From NCBI GenBank assembly GCA_021822605.1, contig JAKAQL010000003.1, positions 29,609-93,608 of the forward strand: a stretch of 64,000 bases of DNA, in the 5' to 3' direction. Under the pieces are notes generated by a model. That model made no database searches and was not told the origin of the DNA. It saw nothing but the letters and a program-made list of their open reading frames with translations. This document shows, in pieces, positions 52,997-61,755 of this stretch. The first letter of the stretch is position 1. Each line of letters starts with the position of its first letter. Source of the DNA: Actinomycetes bacterium. GTDB lineage: Bacteria > Actinomycetota > Acidimicrobiia > Acidimicrobiales > Acidimicrobiaceae. Both the position numbers and the translations under genes were made by a program.

Positions 52997-53149
52997 ATGG
53001 AGGAGGGAAAGATCGACGGATCACCGGAGGCGAAGGCACCAGATTCAGAGAGTGGGTTGGCGACGCCAAAAGGAGACGGTGGTGGCGCTGACGAGCCAGT
53101 CATTGTCATCGAGGTCATCGATATTGACGGGATCTGTGGCGTCTACTGA
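52997..53149 (+). CDS. mftA: Mycofactocin precursor peptide
   Basis: 50 codons. The C-terminus reads VIEVIDIDGICGVY: the diagnostic MftA end (…IDGxCGVY), whose final Val-Tyr pair is decarboxylated and cross-linked by MftC. The leader is acidic and Gly-rich (GDGGGADEP), as expected for the part bound by MftB. AGAGGAG lies six bases before the ATG. It is followed by mftB and mftC, which confirms the call. mftB begins within it in another frame. Confidence 0.95.
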   Translation: MEEGKIDGSPEAKAPDSESGLATPKGDGGGADEPVIVIEVIDIDGICGVY

Positions 53150-53486
53150 GTCCGGTGTCGGCGAGAGACGATTCCGGGTAACGTGCGACTCTTTGGTGGA
53201 GTTGCGATGGCGCCTGGCCCCGCATGTGCAGATGCGGTCAGAGCGTTTTGGTGCAATCGCTTACAATAGCCGAGAGCAGCGCCTTACCCTGTTACACTCC
53301 TCAGCGATTGGACATCTCCCTGGGCTGCTCTTGGGTGTATCTGCTGCGGCAGTCGAGCTCAGTGCGCTCGGTTTGACTCGAGAACAGCTCGACGATCTCC
53401 TCGCCCAGCTGTGGAATGCAGGGATTCTGGAACCCTTAGCTGAGGTCGCTCAACCTATAGCCCAGCCCGGGACAGAGTCACAATGA
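53082..53486 (+). CDS. mftB: Mycofactocin peptide chaperone
   Basis: 134 aa from GTG 53082. The conserved PqqD-like core is LAPHVQMRSERFGAIAYNSR followed by LTLLHSSAIG; it presents the MftA leader to MftC. Start choice: AAAAGGAG six bases upstream of GTG 53082 is a strong ribosome site, but lies inside mftA; GTG 53136 would give 116 aa, nearer the family's ~100. Either way the gene overlaps mftA out of frame. The stop overlaps mftC (ATGA). Confidence 0.88.
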   Translation: MALTSQSLSSRSSILTGSVASTESGVGERRFRVTCDSLVELRWRLAPHVQMRSERFGAIAYNSREQRLTLLHSSAIGHLPGLLLGVSAAAVELSALGLTREQLDDLLAQLWNAGILEPLAEVAQPIAQPGTESQ

Positions 53487-54661
53487 CCATCGTTCGTGAT
53501 GCTTTGATGGAGGGGCTGTCGTCCCCACTCTGTCTCACTTGGGAGTTGACGTGGGCATGCAATCTCTCGTGTCGGCACTGTCTCTCGTCATCGGGGAAAC
53601 CGGATCCTCTCGAACTCGATCTCCAAGCCTGCCGACGGTTGCTCGACGACTTTCGCGACATGGGTATTTTTTACCTCAATATCGGTGGTGGGGAACCCAT
53701 GATGCACCCAAGCTTCTTCGGCATCATCGAGTATGCAGACGCTCTCGGGATTGGAGTGAAGTTCTCGACCAATGGGACTCGCTTGAATCGCGAGGCGGCC
53801 CAACGAATCGCCAGCTTGCACTACTGTGACGTGCAGGTCTCACTTGATGGCGCCACGGCTGCGGTGAACGATGCCATCCGAGGGGCTGGCAGCTATGAGC
53901 GCGCCCTATGGGCCTTGCAGAACCTCGCCGATGCTGGCGTACAGGGTAGCAAAATTTCAGTCGTCGTCACGAAGGGATCCATTGGCCAGCTGGATGAGTT
54001 GCGCACCCTTGCATCGCGGTTTGGGGCACAGCTGCGGCTCACGCGTCTCCGACCTTCGGGAAGAGCCCAGGATTGCTATGAGGAGCTCGCGCTCGATGAT
54101 GCACAACAGCGCTACCTCTATGAATATCTTCTTCGATACCCAGAGATCCAGACGGCTGACTCCTTTTTTCATCTGAACGCGCTGGGCGCGTCGCTGCCTG
54201 GTCTCAACTTTTGTGGGGCTGGTAGGGTCGTGTGCTTGATCGATCCGGTGGGTGATGTCTATGCCTGTCCCTTTACGATCCACCCTGACTTCCGTGCTGG
54301 CTCGGTGCGCACCGATCGATTCGCAACGATATGGCGAAGCGCGGAGCTCTTCCGAGATCTCCGTGCCCAAACTCCAGCAGCTGGATGCCAGAGGTGTGAT
54401 GCCTATTCGCGCTGCCACGGTGGCTGTTTGGCGACGAAGTTCTTCACGGGACGGTCGCTCTTTGGAGCCGACCCGTCCTGTGTGCGTGCTGTCGGGAATC
54501 CGGTGTCAGTGCCCGTGCCAAGACGCCTATCGGATCACACTCGCCTTGTGAGGAGAGGCAGTGCCGGTTCGAGCGCTGCCGTCGGCCAATCGTCTTTGTC
54601 ATCGCGTCGGTTCAGGGGTGTGGACGGGTCCAGCTGGGGGGATATCGTCGGTGACGTCTGA
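53483..54661 (+). CDS. mftC: Mycofactocin radical SAM maturase
   Basis: 392 aa. The radical SAM cluster motif is C26-x3-C30-x2-C33 (CNLSCRHC), in the characteristic context LCLTWELTWACNLSCRHCLS. IGGGEPM, KFSTNGTRL and SLDGATAAVNDAIRG follow, then a SPASM domain (CGAGRVVCLIDPVGDVYAC; CQRCDAYSRCHGGC) for two auxiliary clusters. It converts the MftA C-terminal Val-Tyr to the cyclised precursor. The C-terminal ~60 residues after the SPASM domain (PRRLSDHTRLVRRGSAG...) are unusual and probably disordered. Confidence 0.95.
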   Translation: MTIVRDALMEGLSSPLCLTWELTWACNLSCRHCLSSSGKPDPLELDLQACRRLLDDFRDMGIFYLNIGGGEPMMHPSFFGIIEYADALGIGVKFSTNGTRLNREAAQRIASLHYCDVQVSLDGATAAVNDAIRGAGSYERALWALQNLADAGVQGSKISVVVTKGSIGQLDELRTLASRFGAQLRLTRLRPSGRAQDCYEELALDDAQQRYLYEYLLRYPEIQTADSFFHLNALGASLPGLNFCGAGRVVCLIDPVGDVYACPFTIHPDFRAGSVRTDRFATIWRSAELFRDLRAQTPAAGCQRCDAYSRCHGGCLATKFFTGRSLFGADPSCVRAVGNPVSVPVPRRLSDHTRLVRRGSAGSSAAVGQSSLSSRRFRGVDGSSWGDIVGDV

Positions 54662-54735
54662 GGCTCGGTGTAGGAAAGCTTGTGGTCTGATTTAAGCGAA
54701 GTGTTAATTCGCCCGATTGTACACCGAGGAAGCTG

Positions 54736-56421
54736 ATGGAAATGCATATAGTGACGGACGAACTTTCGGATCTCGAGAGAAGATTGCAGAAGGTACTCAG
54801 TGTTGCTCGGGATCTCAGTGTGATCACTGATCGAAACGAACTCCTGCGTAAAATTACGCAAACCAGCTGCGAAGTGCTTGGTTTTGGATCTACCTCGGTT
54901 GCGATTCTTGATGGTGATGGACGCTTCCGCATCAAGGCGATGACGAGCATTCGCGGAGACCTCTCCATGGCAGACTTTCAGGAATATTCGATGTCCCTGG
55001 AGGAGCTAAAAGAGCTTCTCGGGGTGGCCCATCAGATCGGTGATATCTACTGGCTTGAGGGATCAGAGCCGCTTCTCGATACATTAGAGGCACGGGGTTC
55101 AGTAGTTGCGACGGTCCCATCGGTGCCTGGGGGGCAATGGCATCCACGCTCCCTTCTCATCGCTCCACTCTATCGGCCGCCTGCCGAGATTTTCGGCGTC
55201 GTCTTTCCTGATGACCCACTCGATGGTAAGGTACCATCGCTAGAGCGATCTATTTTGATCGCCACGCTTGCCCATTTTGCTTCGCTCGCGATTCAGCTCC
55301 ACGAGAATCGAAGTTATGCCGACGCTCAGCTGCGCATCCTTACGGCACAGCGTGAACGATTGAGTGAGTTGTTTCGCGCGAGTAATGATGTGCAGCGTGC
55401 CGGACAGCTGGAGGAGATTCTTCAGACGACGGCGGATGCCGTGACCTCGGCTGGCGGATTTGGACGCTCGGCCATCTATTTGCGTAGCGACGAGAATCTC
55501 GAACTTCGCGTAACCTCGGGGATTGAGCAGGACGAACGTGCACGGCTACATGAGAGTGGGCCGATCGAGCTCAGTCGATTTGCTGAGATCATGCAGCCCC
55601 AGATGCGACTATCGAGATCGTATCTTTTCGACCATCGGAAATATCCACTGCCTGACCAGCTGAGTCGGCAACTCTCGATCCCTGACCGTCCACACGAAGG
55701 AGTGGGGAGCGATCGTTGGGACCCTCAGGATTCTTTGACAATTCCGATCATTGAGTCAGGACAGCTGCTCGGCGTGATTTCGGTTGACGAGCCAAGGGAT
55801 GGTCGTTTCCCAGACCTAGAGCAGGTTCAGGCGCTGGAGTTTTTTGCAGACCAGGCTGGCATTGCGGTGGCGCAGATGATGCAGTACGACTTGCTGCGGG
55901 AGCTTGCTGAGACCGATCCATTGACGGGATTGATGAACCGTAGAAGCTTCTGGTCACTCGCCGAGCGGCTGGTCGTCGGGGCTCGGGGTGGCGGTTTTGA
56001 GATGGCAGCTATGTTCATCGACCTTGATCATTTCAAGGCGATCAACGATCGCTTCGGCCACTCCGTCGGCGACCTTTTCATCAAAGAGGCAGCGCTCAAT
56101 ATCCAGAATCGATTGCGCACCCAAGATGTGGTCGCACGATTTGGCGGTGAGGAGTTTGTCGTCTTTCTGACCGGTGTTGACCGGATTCAGGCGCTCAGCC
56201 TGGCGGAGTCCCTCCGGATGGTCCTCGCATCCGTCTCGGTACCGAACGTGGAGAGCGCCATCACAGCTTCGATCGGCGTGGCAGTAGCCTCACCCTCGGT
56301 TCGTCGGTTCTCACCACGGGGGCTCATCGAGGAGCTCTTGGGGATGGCTGACGCAGCTCTTTACGACGCCAAGGCGCGTGGACGAAACCGGGTCCAGCTC
56401 GGAGGAGTTCTAGACTTCTAG
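54736..56421 (+). CDS. GAF-GGDEF diguanylate cyclase
   Basis: 561 aa, cytoplasmic. A coiled start (1-25), a GAF domain (about 25-190), a second GAF domain (about 210-385) and a GGDEF domain (about 390-555). The active site is GGEEF, with the product-inhibition site RTQD five residues upstream (RTQDVVARFGGEEF), so c-di-GMP synthesis with feedback control is expected. Ligands of the GAF domains are unknown. It lies 74 bp after mftC on the same strand. Confidence 0.92.
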   Translation: MEMHIVTDELSDLERRLQKVLSVARDLSVITDRNELLRKITQTSCEVLGFGSTSVAILDGDGRFRIKAMTSIRGDLSMADFQEYSMSLEELKELLGVAHQIGDIYWLEGSEPLLDTLEARGSVVATVPSVPGGQWHPRSLLIAPLYRPPAEIFGVVFPDDPLDGKVPSLERSILIATLAHFASLAIQLHENRSYADAQLRILTAQRERLSELFRASNDVQRAGQLEEILQTTADAVTSAGGFGRSAIYLRSDENLELRVTSGIEQDERARLHESGPIELSRFAEIMQPQMRLSRSYLFDHRKYPLPDQLSRQLSIPDRPHEGVGSDRWDPQDSLTIPIIESGQLLGVISVDEPRDGRFPDLEQVQALEFFADQAGIAVAQMMQYDLLRELAETDPLTGLMNRRSFWSLAERLVVGARGGGFEMAAMFIDLDHFKAINDRFGHSVGDLFIKEAALNIQNRLRTQDVVARFGGEEFVVFLTGVDRIQALSLAESLRMVLASVSVPNVESAITASIGVAVASPSVRRFSPRGLIEELLGMADAALYDAKARGRNRVQLGGVLDF

Positions 56422-56465
56422 AGAGCGAGCCACACACGGAATATGCGTGGAGCAGAGGAGGTCCT

Positions 56466-57725
56466 ATGAGCAACTTTTGGCACCCTTTTGGGCAGCTCTA
56501 TCAGGCGAGTCATGACGCGGTCATTTTCGATCATGGCGAAGGGGTCTATGTCTTTGACGAGTCCGGGCGACGGTATCTCGACGGTACCGCGGCGCTATGG
56601 TATGCAAACATCGGGCATGGCCGGACTGAGATCGCCGACGCCATTAGCGAGCAGGCGAAGAAACTCGCCGGTTACTCGACCTTTGGCAATTTCTCGAATC
56701 GACCGGCCGAGGAGTTAGCCACTTTTCTCTCTGAGCGTGCACCGGTCAAGGATGCACAAATTTTCTTTGTACAGGGTGGTGGTGATGCGGTCGAGACGGC
56801 AACCAAGCTGGCCCGCCGTTACCATTTTGAGTTGGGCCACCCTGAGCGGACGGCCATCATCTCGAGAGTCAATGGCTACCACGGAACATGGGGCTTTGGT
56901 ACGTCGGTGGGCGGCATTGATGCCAACCGGCAAGGCTTTGGTGCCCTGATCCCGGACACGTACCGGGTTCCCTACGATGATGTTGAAGCTGTTGAGGCAG
57001 AGATCGTTCGTCATGGCGAGGAGCACGTTGCTGCAGTTATCGCTGAACCTGTCATTGGCGCTGGCGGTGTCTATCCTCCTCCGCCTGGCTATTTTTCTTC
57101 CTTGCGAGAGATCTGCGATCGTCATGGGGTGCTCTTGATCGCCGACTCTGTCATCTGCGGCTTTGGACGACTAGGAAGCTGGTTTGGTGTCGAACGTTTT
57201 GATATTGCTCCCGATCTGATTACGTTCGCAAAAGGGGTGACGAGTGGTTATCTTCCCCTCGGCGGAGTTGTGGTTGCTGAGCATGTGGCTGCTCCCTTCG
57301 CCCGCAAGGACTCACCAGTGTTTCGGCACGGCCCGACCTATGGGGGTCATCCGACGTGCGCTGCGGCTGGGATAAGGAATTGCCAAATCCTTGAGGAGGA
57401 GGGCATCCTCGAACGCGGTGCACTCCTCGAGGGCACCCTGTTGGAGAGCCTCCAGCCTGCGGAACGATTCTCCTCCGTCTCTGAGGTACGTGGCGGCCTC
57501 GGTCTCCTCGCCGCAGTCGAGGTGGCACCCGAGATTCGATCGAAGGATGCCTCGGCCGTCGACCGATTGGCTGGCGTGGTCCGGCGCAATGGGCTCATCA
57601 CGCGGGTACTGGGCCAGGGCCTGGCTTTCTCGCCCCCGCTGATCATCGAGCCAGCCCAGCTGCAAGAGTTGGGTCAGATCGTTATCAGCTCCCTTGAGGA
57701 GTGGGAGACTTCTCTGAACAGCTGA
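56466..57725 (+). CDS. Class-III (omega) PLP aminotransferase
   Basis: 419 aa. The PLP lysine is K256 (TFAKGVTSGYLPLGG), D227 (IADSVICGFGRLG) contacts the pyridine nitrogen, and GGGDAVETATKLAR replaces the more common GSEAxExAxKxAR loop. WHPFGQ and the HGPTYGGHPTCAAA motif fit the omega-aminotransferase branch (amines, beta-alanine or 4-aminobutyrate with pyruvate). Ribosome site AGAGGAGG. Last plus-strand gene before the convergent mftE pair. The amino donor cannot be assigned. Confidence 0.88.
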   Translation: MSNFWHPFGQLYQASHDAVIFDHGEGVYVFDESGRRYLDGTAALWYANIGHGRTEIADAISEQAKKLAGYSTFGNFSNRPAEELATFLSERAPVKDAQIFFVQGGGDAVETATKLARRYHFELGHPERTAIISRVNGYHGTWGFGTSVGGIDANRQGFGALIPDTYRVPYDDVEAVEAEIVRHGEEHVAAVIAEPVIGAGGVYPPPPGYFSSLREICDRHGVLLIADSVICGFGRLGSWFGVERFDIAPDLITFAKGVTSGYLPLGGVVVAEHVAAPFARKDSPVFRHGPTYGGHPTCAAAGIRNCQILEEEGILERGALLEGTLLESLQPAERFSSVSEVRGGLGLLAAVEVAPEIRSKDASAVDRLAGVVRRNGLITRVLGQGLAFSPPLIIEPAQLQELGQIVISSLEEWETSLNS

Positions 57726-57763
57726 GCAACTGTTGGGTTCGTCGCCTCATAGCGCGATCATTG

Positions 57764-57790
57764 CGATGTTTGCACACAGGCGTAACATCG
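57764..57790. terminator. Stem-loop between convergent aminotransferase and SDR genes
   Basis: CGATGTT (57764-57770) pairs with AACATCG (57784-57790) across a 13-base loop, 39 bp past the aminotransferase stop. It could act on either strand; no U-tract. Confidence 0.35.
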
Positions 57791-57831
57791 TCCCTGTGCG
57801 GAGGGAGCGTCGGAACACTAGGCAGGTAGGG

Positions 57832-58602
57832 CTAACCCTGGAATCCACGGTCGACCGAGATGGTAGCTGCGTTGATACCGCTCGTGGGGTTATTCGCAAG
57901 AAAGGCGACGACACTGGCTACGTCAGCAGGCGTGTTCAAGATCGGGTCGAGTTGTTGGGCGAGGAAGTCAGCTGGGGAGGCCAGATGGTAGACATCGGCG
58001 GTAGCTTGCAAGATGGCGGTATCCGTCGAACCCGGAGCCACGATGTTGATATGAACCCCCACTGGCAGTTCTTCGCGAGCCAGGGCGGCAAGGAACCCAT
58101 GTACCGCATGTTTTGCGGCGCAGTAGTGGCCGAGTTGGGGCAGCCCGCGAAGCCCAGCGGCTGAAGTGATGGCAATGAAGGAGCCCCGGGTAGTCCGCAA
58201 CGATGGCATTGTTGCGGCTGCCAGATGGACGACACCCCAATAGTCGACGTCAAATATCTCTTGGGCCTGCTCGTTATCCAGCTCGAGCGATGAGGTGGAG
58301 CCAGCCAGGACACCAGCGCAGGCCACGGCGACATGTACAGGACCAAGAGTTCTGATCAACCGCGCCACAAGGCGAGTGAGATGGGAGGCTTTGCGCACAT
58401 CGCACGGTTCGGGTTGGATGTGTTGATCTCTGATCCTCGCTAGATCGGGCTCTGTGGAGAGCGGGTAAGGCATACTCGATGCGCCAGGGGCATCGACGAC
58501 AACGACGTGAAAACCGGAGGATGCTAACGCCTGAGCGGTCGCAAGGCCGATTCCGCGAGCGCCTCCAGTGACGATGGCGAGCGGCCGTCTTGTCGTCGTC
58601 AC
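57832..58602 (-). CDS. Mycofactocin-associated short-chain dehydrogenase
   Basis: 256 aa. Cofactor loop TGGARGIG (12-19), S147, Y160 and K164 (YCAAK) are intact; NNAG is ACAG. Between the second strand and DVR lies an insertion (about 40-62, SSMPYPLSTEPDLARI) with the PYPL signature seen in mycofactocin-coupled SDRs, where the inserted region buries NAD so that mycofactocin must accept the electrons. GTG overlaps the mftE stop (GTGA), so the two are co-translated. The alcohol substrate is unknown. Confidence 0.85.
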   Translation of the reverse strand: MTTTRRPLAIVTGGARGIGLATAQALASSGFHVVVVDAPGASSMPYPLSTEPDLARIRDQHIQPEPCDVRKASHLTRLVARLIRTLGPVHVAVACAGVLAGSTSSLELDNEQAQEIFDVDYWGVVHLAAATMPSLRTTRGSFIAITSAAGLRGLPQLGHYCAAKHAVHGFLAALAREELPVGVHINIVAPGSTDTAILQATADVYHLASPADFLAQQLDPILNTPADVASVVAFLANNPTSGINAATISVDRGFQG

Positions 58603-59312
58603 CGACTGACCTGATCGAATGTCCGAAGGAGATCGGTAGCTAAGGCGGCTAAAATCGCTAAACCCTCTTCGCGGTTCGCGCCAGCTGGATCACCCAGCAC
58701 ACCGCTGGCGCTCACGCCGCGAATGCCGTCGCTCGCGAGGATGGCACCCATCGATGAGAGCGATCCGCGATACCCCGGTATCGCACGGTCGAGATGGACA
58801 AGGTCTGGACGTAGTGCGAGCATGACTGAGGTCTCCGTGCGTCCGGCGTGAGCATCGGGTTCCCAGATCCCTCTCGCATCAGCGGGCAGTTCCCACTGGG
58901 CCGCTGCCTCGACAAGCACGTGGGTTCTTGGCACCCAGAAGGGTTGGCTTGCCGCCAAGAAGGCGGGCAGGTTGCCGCCGTGGGCACTGACGAAGAGCGT
59001 CCGAGGTCGGCTGCGGTCGTTCGTCGTGATCGCCTTGAGAAGGGAGGTGAGGAGAGCGGTACCCATGGAGAGCGTTCCTTGGAAGGAGGCGTGCTCATCC
59101 GATGCCGATATCGGAATTTGCGGCGCGAGTAGGAGTCGGTCTCCCCTGTGGCGTGACAGTTCTTCGATGAGGGCGGTGGTGATGTGGGAGTCGGTTCCGA
59201 TCGGGAGATGCGGCCCGTGTTGCTCGATGGATCCGACGGGGACGACCAGAGTGTGATCGCGAAAACATTCCTCTAACTCAAGTCGTGTGAGATCTGCTAT
59301 CTCGGTTGGCAT
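58599..59312 (-). CDS. mftE: Mycofactocin peptidase (creatininase family)
   Basis: 237 aa creatininase fold. The metal-binding start VPVGSIEQHGPHLPIGTD gives E30, H32 and D41, with the later His in SAHGGN and Glu in AGRTETS completing the site. MftE releases the modified C-terminal dipeptide from MftA. The family also includes amidohydrolases of other pathways, but the nearby mftABC and mycofactocin-type SDR make MftE the best reading. AGAAGGGGG precedes the ATG. On the opposite strand to mftABC, 3.9 kb away. Confidence 0.85.
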   Translation of the reverse strand: MPTEIADLTRLELEECFRDHTLVVPVGSIEQHGPHLPIGTDSHITTALIEELSRHRGDRLLLAPQIPISASDEHASFQGTLSMGTALLTSLLKAITTNDRSRPRTLFVSAHGGNLPAFLAASQPFWVPRTHVLVEAAAQWELPADARGIWEPDAHAGRTETSVMLALRPDLVHLDRAIPGYRGSLSSMGAILASDGIRGVSASGVLGDPAGANREEGLAILAALATDLLRTFDQVSR

Positions 59313-59759
59313 CGACAGTACCCCCTTCTAACGAGAGTAGACGAGACACACGATTTCTCGGCTAGATCCGCAGTGGATCGCACCCCACGAAGGGAAAGAC
59401 TGTCCAGTGCTTCTACGAATCCGATACCTGTTCCCGGTGTGCTGTGATTGCTTGGTGCGTAGGTCCGGGTCGTGATCGAGCCGGCTCGTGCGCCGGACAG
59501 CGGTGGAATGCCCCTCGTACCCGGTCCACTTCGTTTGTGAGACGACTCCTGTCATTCTAACGTTTGGTCCCTATGCTGCTTCGGTTCGGAAGTAGGTTTC
59601 AGCGTAGAAGTTCCGATACTTAGCTGACCGAGTAAGCACCATCCGTTGGATTCTCACATCGAGGGCCAAGAACTCATGAGGACCCATGGTAGTAAAGACG
59701 AACGGAGCGCGTCGTCAACGGCGCTCACTGGAAGAATCCAGTCTTGGAGTCACGTAGAG
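59313..59759. other. Intergenic region upstream of mftE
   Basis: 447 bp between the membrane GGDEF gene and mftE, both minus strand. It should contain the mftE promoter. No hexamer pair stands out, and short open frames on both strands show no recognisable protein. No repeat or RNA gene seen. Confidence 0.45.
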
Positions 59760-60752
59760 CTACTCTGTAGCCGGCGATTCGGCTCCGATTTCACCACGTC
59801 TACGACGCTTGTCTTCATACATGAGTTTGTCGACTTGTCGCAACGCTTCGTCGAGGGCCAGGTCCAGGCACTCCAGGAGACCTACGGATACCGATGGAGC
59901 AGCGCGTCGCACGCGCTCAACAACCGAGGCTCCATCCTTGAGCCCGAGGTGGAGACAACAGAACTCATCACCACCAATTCTGAAGATCGAATCTCCCTCC
60001 TTGAGGGCTTCCCGAAGGACGACGGCGAACGAGAGGAGCGTACTGTCTCCCTCGGCATGGCCTTTCGTATCGTTGATCTGTTTGAGGTTGTCAAGATCCC
60101 ACAGTGAAAGAAACATGGATACGCCACGCCCAACAGCATGTGCCTGGAGAGCTGCGTACTCCTGTTCCATAGCGCGTCGGTTGTGCAGTCCAGTGAGAGG
60201 ATCCGTTAGTGCATGCCGGCTTAGTTGCTCGTGGGAACTGATCAATTCTGCGATGATTGCGCGGATCGCGATTCCTGCGGCCACTCCCAGCACTAGTGCA
60301 ATGAGGATAGGTACGTTGCTGAGAAGGTTGCTAGAGAGGATCGCAATCGCTGCAGTTAGAGAGATGATACCTGCCAGCCAACCGCCGTATATCCCCAGGG
60401 CAAAGATGCCGACAGTTGCAAAGATCGCTAGTGCTGGTCGCCATTCGTTTGGCGGGAGTACGGTTATCACTGCAGCAGCGGGCAGGACAAGCTGAACAAT
60501 CGCCGTGGAGTAGGCGATTCCTGCATGGATGAGGATAGCTGATCGGGGAATTCGTCGGCGTAGTGGAAAGAGAATCGCCATTGAGACGCCAAAACTCAGG
60601 GTAGCTAACCGTAACGCCCAGTTCCCGAAGTAGAGTGCAGGTGCCATCGATGGGATCAGCACCAGAGCGACTCGCCAGTAGACCCGATGCATCCGATCCC
60701 ATGAGGATGTCACGGTGCCGATATCGCTGTTGATTTTCTCATCCCCACCCAT
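59760..60752 (-). CDS. Membrane-bound GGDEF protein (probable diguanylate cyclase)
   Basis: 330 aa. About five to six membrane segments (25-165), a short helix (LISSHEQLSRHALTDPLTGL) and a GGDEF domain with intact RIGGDEF. The inhibitory RxxD site is KEGD here, so product inhibition is probably weak or absent, unlike the GAF-GGDEF protein at 54.7 kb. The metal Asp is in LWDLDNLKQIND. The membrane part may sense a signal; no known sensor family was recognised. Confidence 0.88.
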   Translation of the reverse strand: MGGDEKINSDIGTVTSSWDRMHRVYWRVALVLIPSMAPALYFGNWALRLATLSFGVSMAILFPLRRRIPRSAILIHAGIAYSTAIVQLVLPAAAVITVLPPNEWRPALAIFATVGIFALGIYGGWLAGIISLTAAIAILSSNLLSNVPILIALVLGVAAGIAIRAIIAELISSHEQLSRHALTDPLTGLHNRRAMEQEYAALQAHAVGRGVSMFLSLWDLDNLKQINDTKGHAEGDSTLLSFAVVLREALKEGDSIFRIGGDEFCCLHLGLKDGASVVERVRRAAPSVSVGLLECLDLALDEALRQVDKLMYEDKRRRRGEIGAESPATE

Positions 60753-61755
60753 GCAAGAACGAGAATAACTGGCAGATGCTCACGCTGGGTCAACGTTTGC
60801 ACACCAATTCATATTTTGTGATGGTCTGAGCATCTCGTTCGATGGCGTATTCTTATCAGTCTATCGCAATTGACGCGAGTTGAGCGCGCCGTCCGGTTGT
60901 CGTTCGAGGTCGTGAAGCATGTCGCTTTCGACAGAGAAACTGGTAGTCGACCCGACGAACGGGTTATTGCCGAAGGGGCCGTAGTGTTGGAACGCTGCGC
61001 GCACGAGGCGGCCGTGCACCATGCCCGGGGCTAGTGGTTGCGGTAGAGTCAGAGCTGCCCTGCAGGGCCAATCAGTCAGACGTTACTCAATGCGGTCCCT
61101 TGTTGACTCAAGAGGCGACAGTGATCCTTGCGGATCGCAGGGTTCCGAGCCCTTGGCAGCGGAGGTCAGGGTCTCGGCGACTGCGGCAGAAGTATGGAAG
61201 GTCCGTTCGATTGGGGTAACCACGGGAACTCAATGATGAAGGGAGAGGACGTCAGTGGTTCAACAGTTGCGTAATTTTGTGTGAGCCGAATCGACGTGCG
61301 TTGCTCGGATGTGGATCCGACATCGGTGGTTGTTGCGGTGAAGAGAGAGCGCAAGGGCTGGTGGGTCATGAGTGGTCCAGCGAGAGCCCCATGGTGCGCA
61401 AGCGGAGGGGTGGTCAGCGTATGGATGTGGTGTTGGTATGATGCGAGGTACAGTTGTGCCCGTCAACGCCAGGTGTTTGATGCGCTGGGGACTGTGGCCA
61501 GATACGGGAGCAGCATCGAGTGCTCCAATAACCTCCTCCAGCGAGTGACCTGCGTGCACACCGTTGAGCCTATGACATCATCAGCGCGTGGTGCTCATCG
61601 CACCTTTGAAGGGTCACGAAATCCCAGTCTGGTTCAAACTCGTACGCTAGCATGAAGAGTGGCTTTCCAACGGAGAGTGAAGCCTGCTGGCGGTGAAGTT
61701 CAACAGGGATGGACTCATTGTGATCAACTAATGACCGAGCGACAGGGAGGTTCGA
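60753..61755. other. 1-kb region without a supported gene
   Basis: The longest gap in the window. Open frames reach about 120 codons (for example plus strand from 61281) but are Cys/Trp-rich, lack ribosome sites and family features, and compete with equally long antisense frames. It could be decayed coding sequence or an uncharacterised RNA; nothing diagnostic was seen. Confidence 0.5.

Noticed and set aside
59809..60495. 228-codon plus-strand frame opposite the membrane GGDEF gene
   Set aside because: The minus-strand frame encodes an intact GGDEF domain; the plus-strand peptide is Arg/Ser/Ala-rich without any motif.
61281..61655. 124-codon plus-strand open frame in the 1-kb gap
   Set aside because: Cys/Trp-rich, no ribosome site, no homologue recognised, and an equally long frame lies on the other strand.
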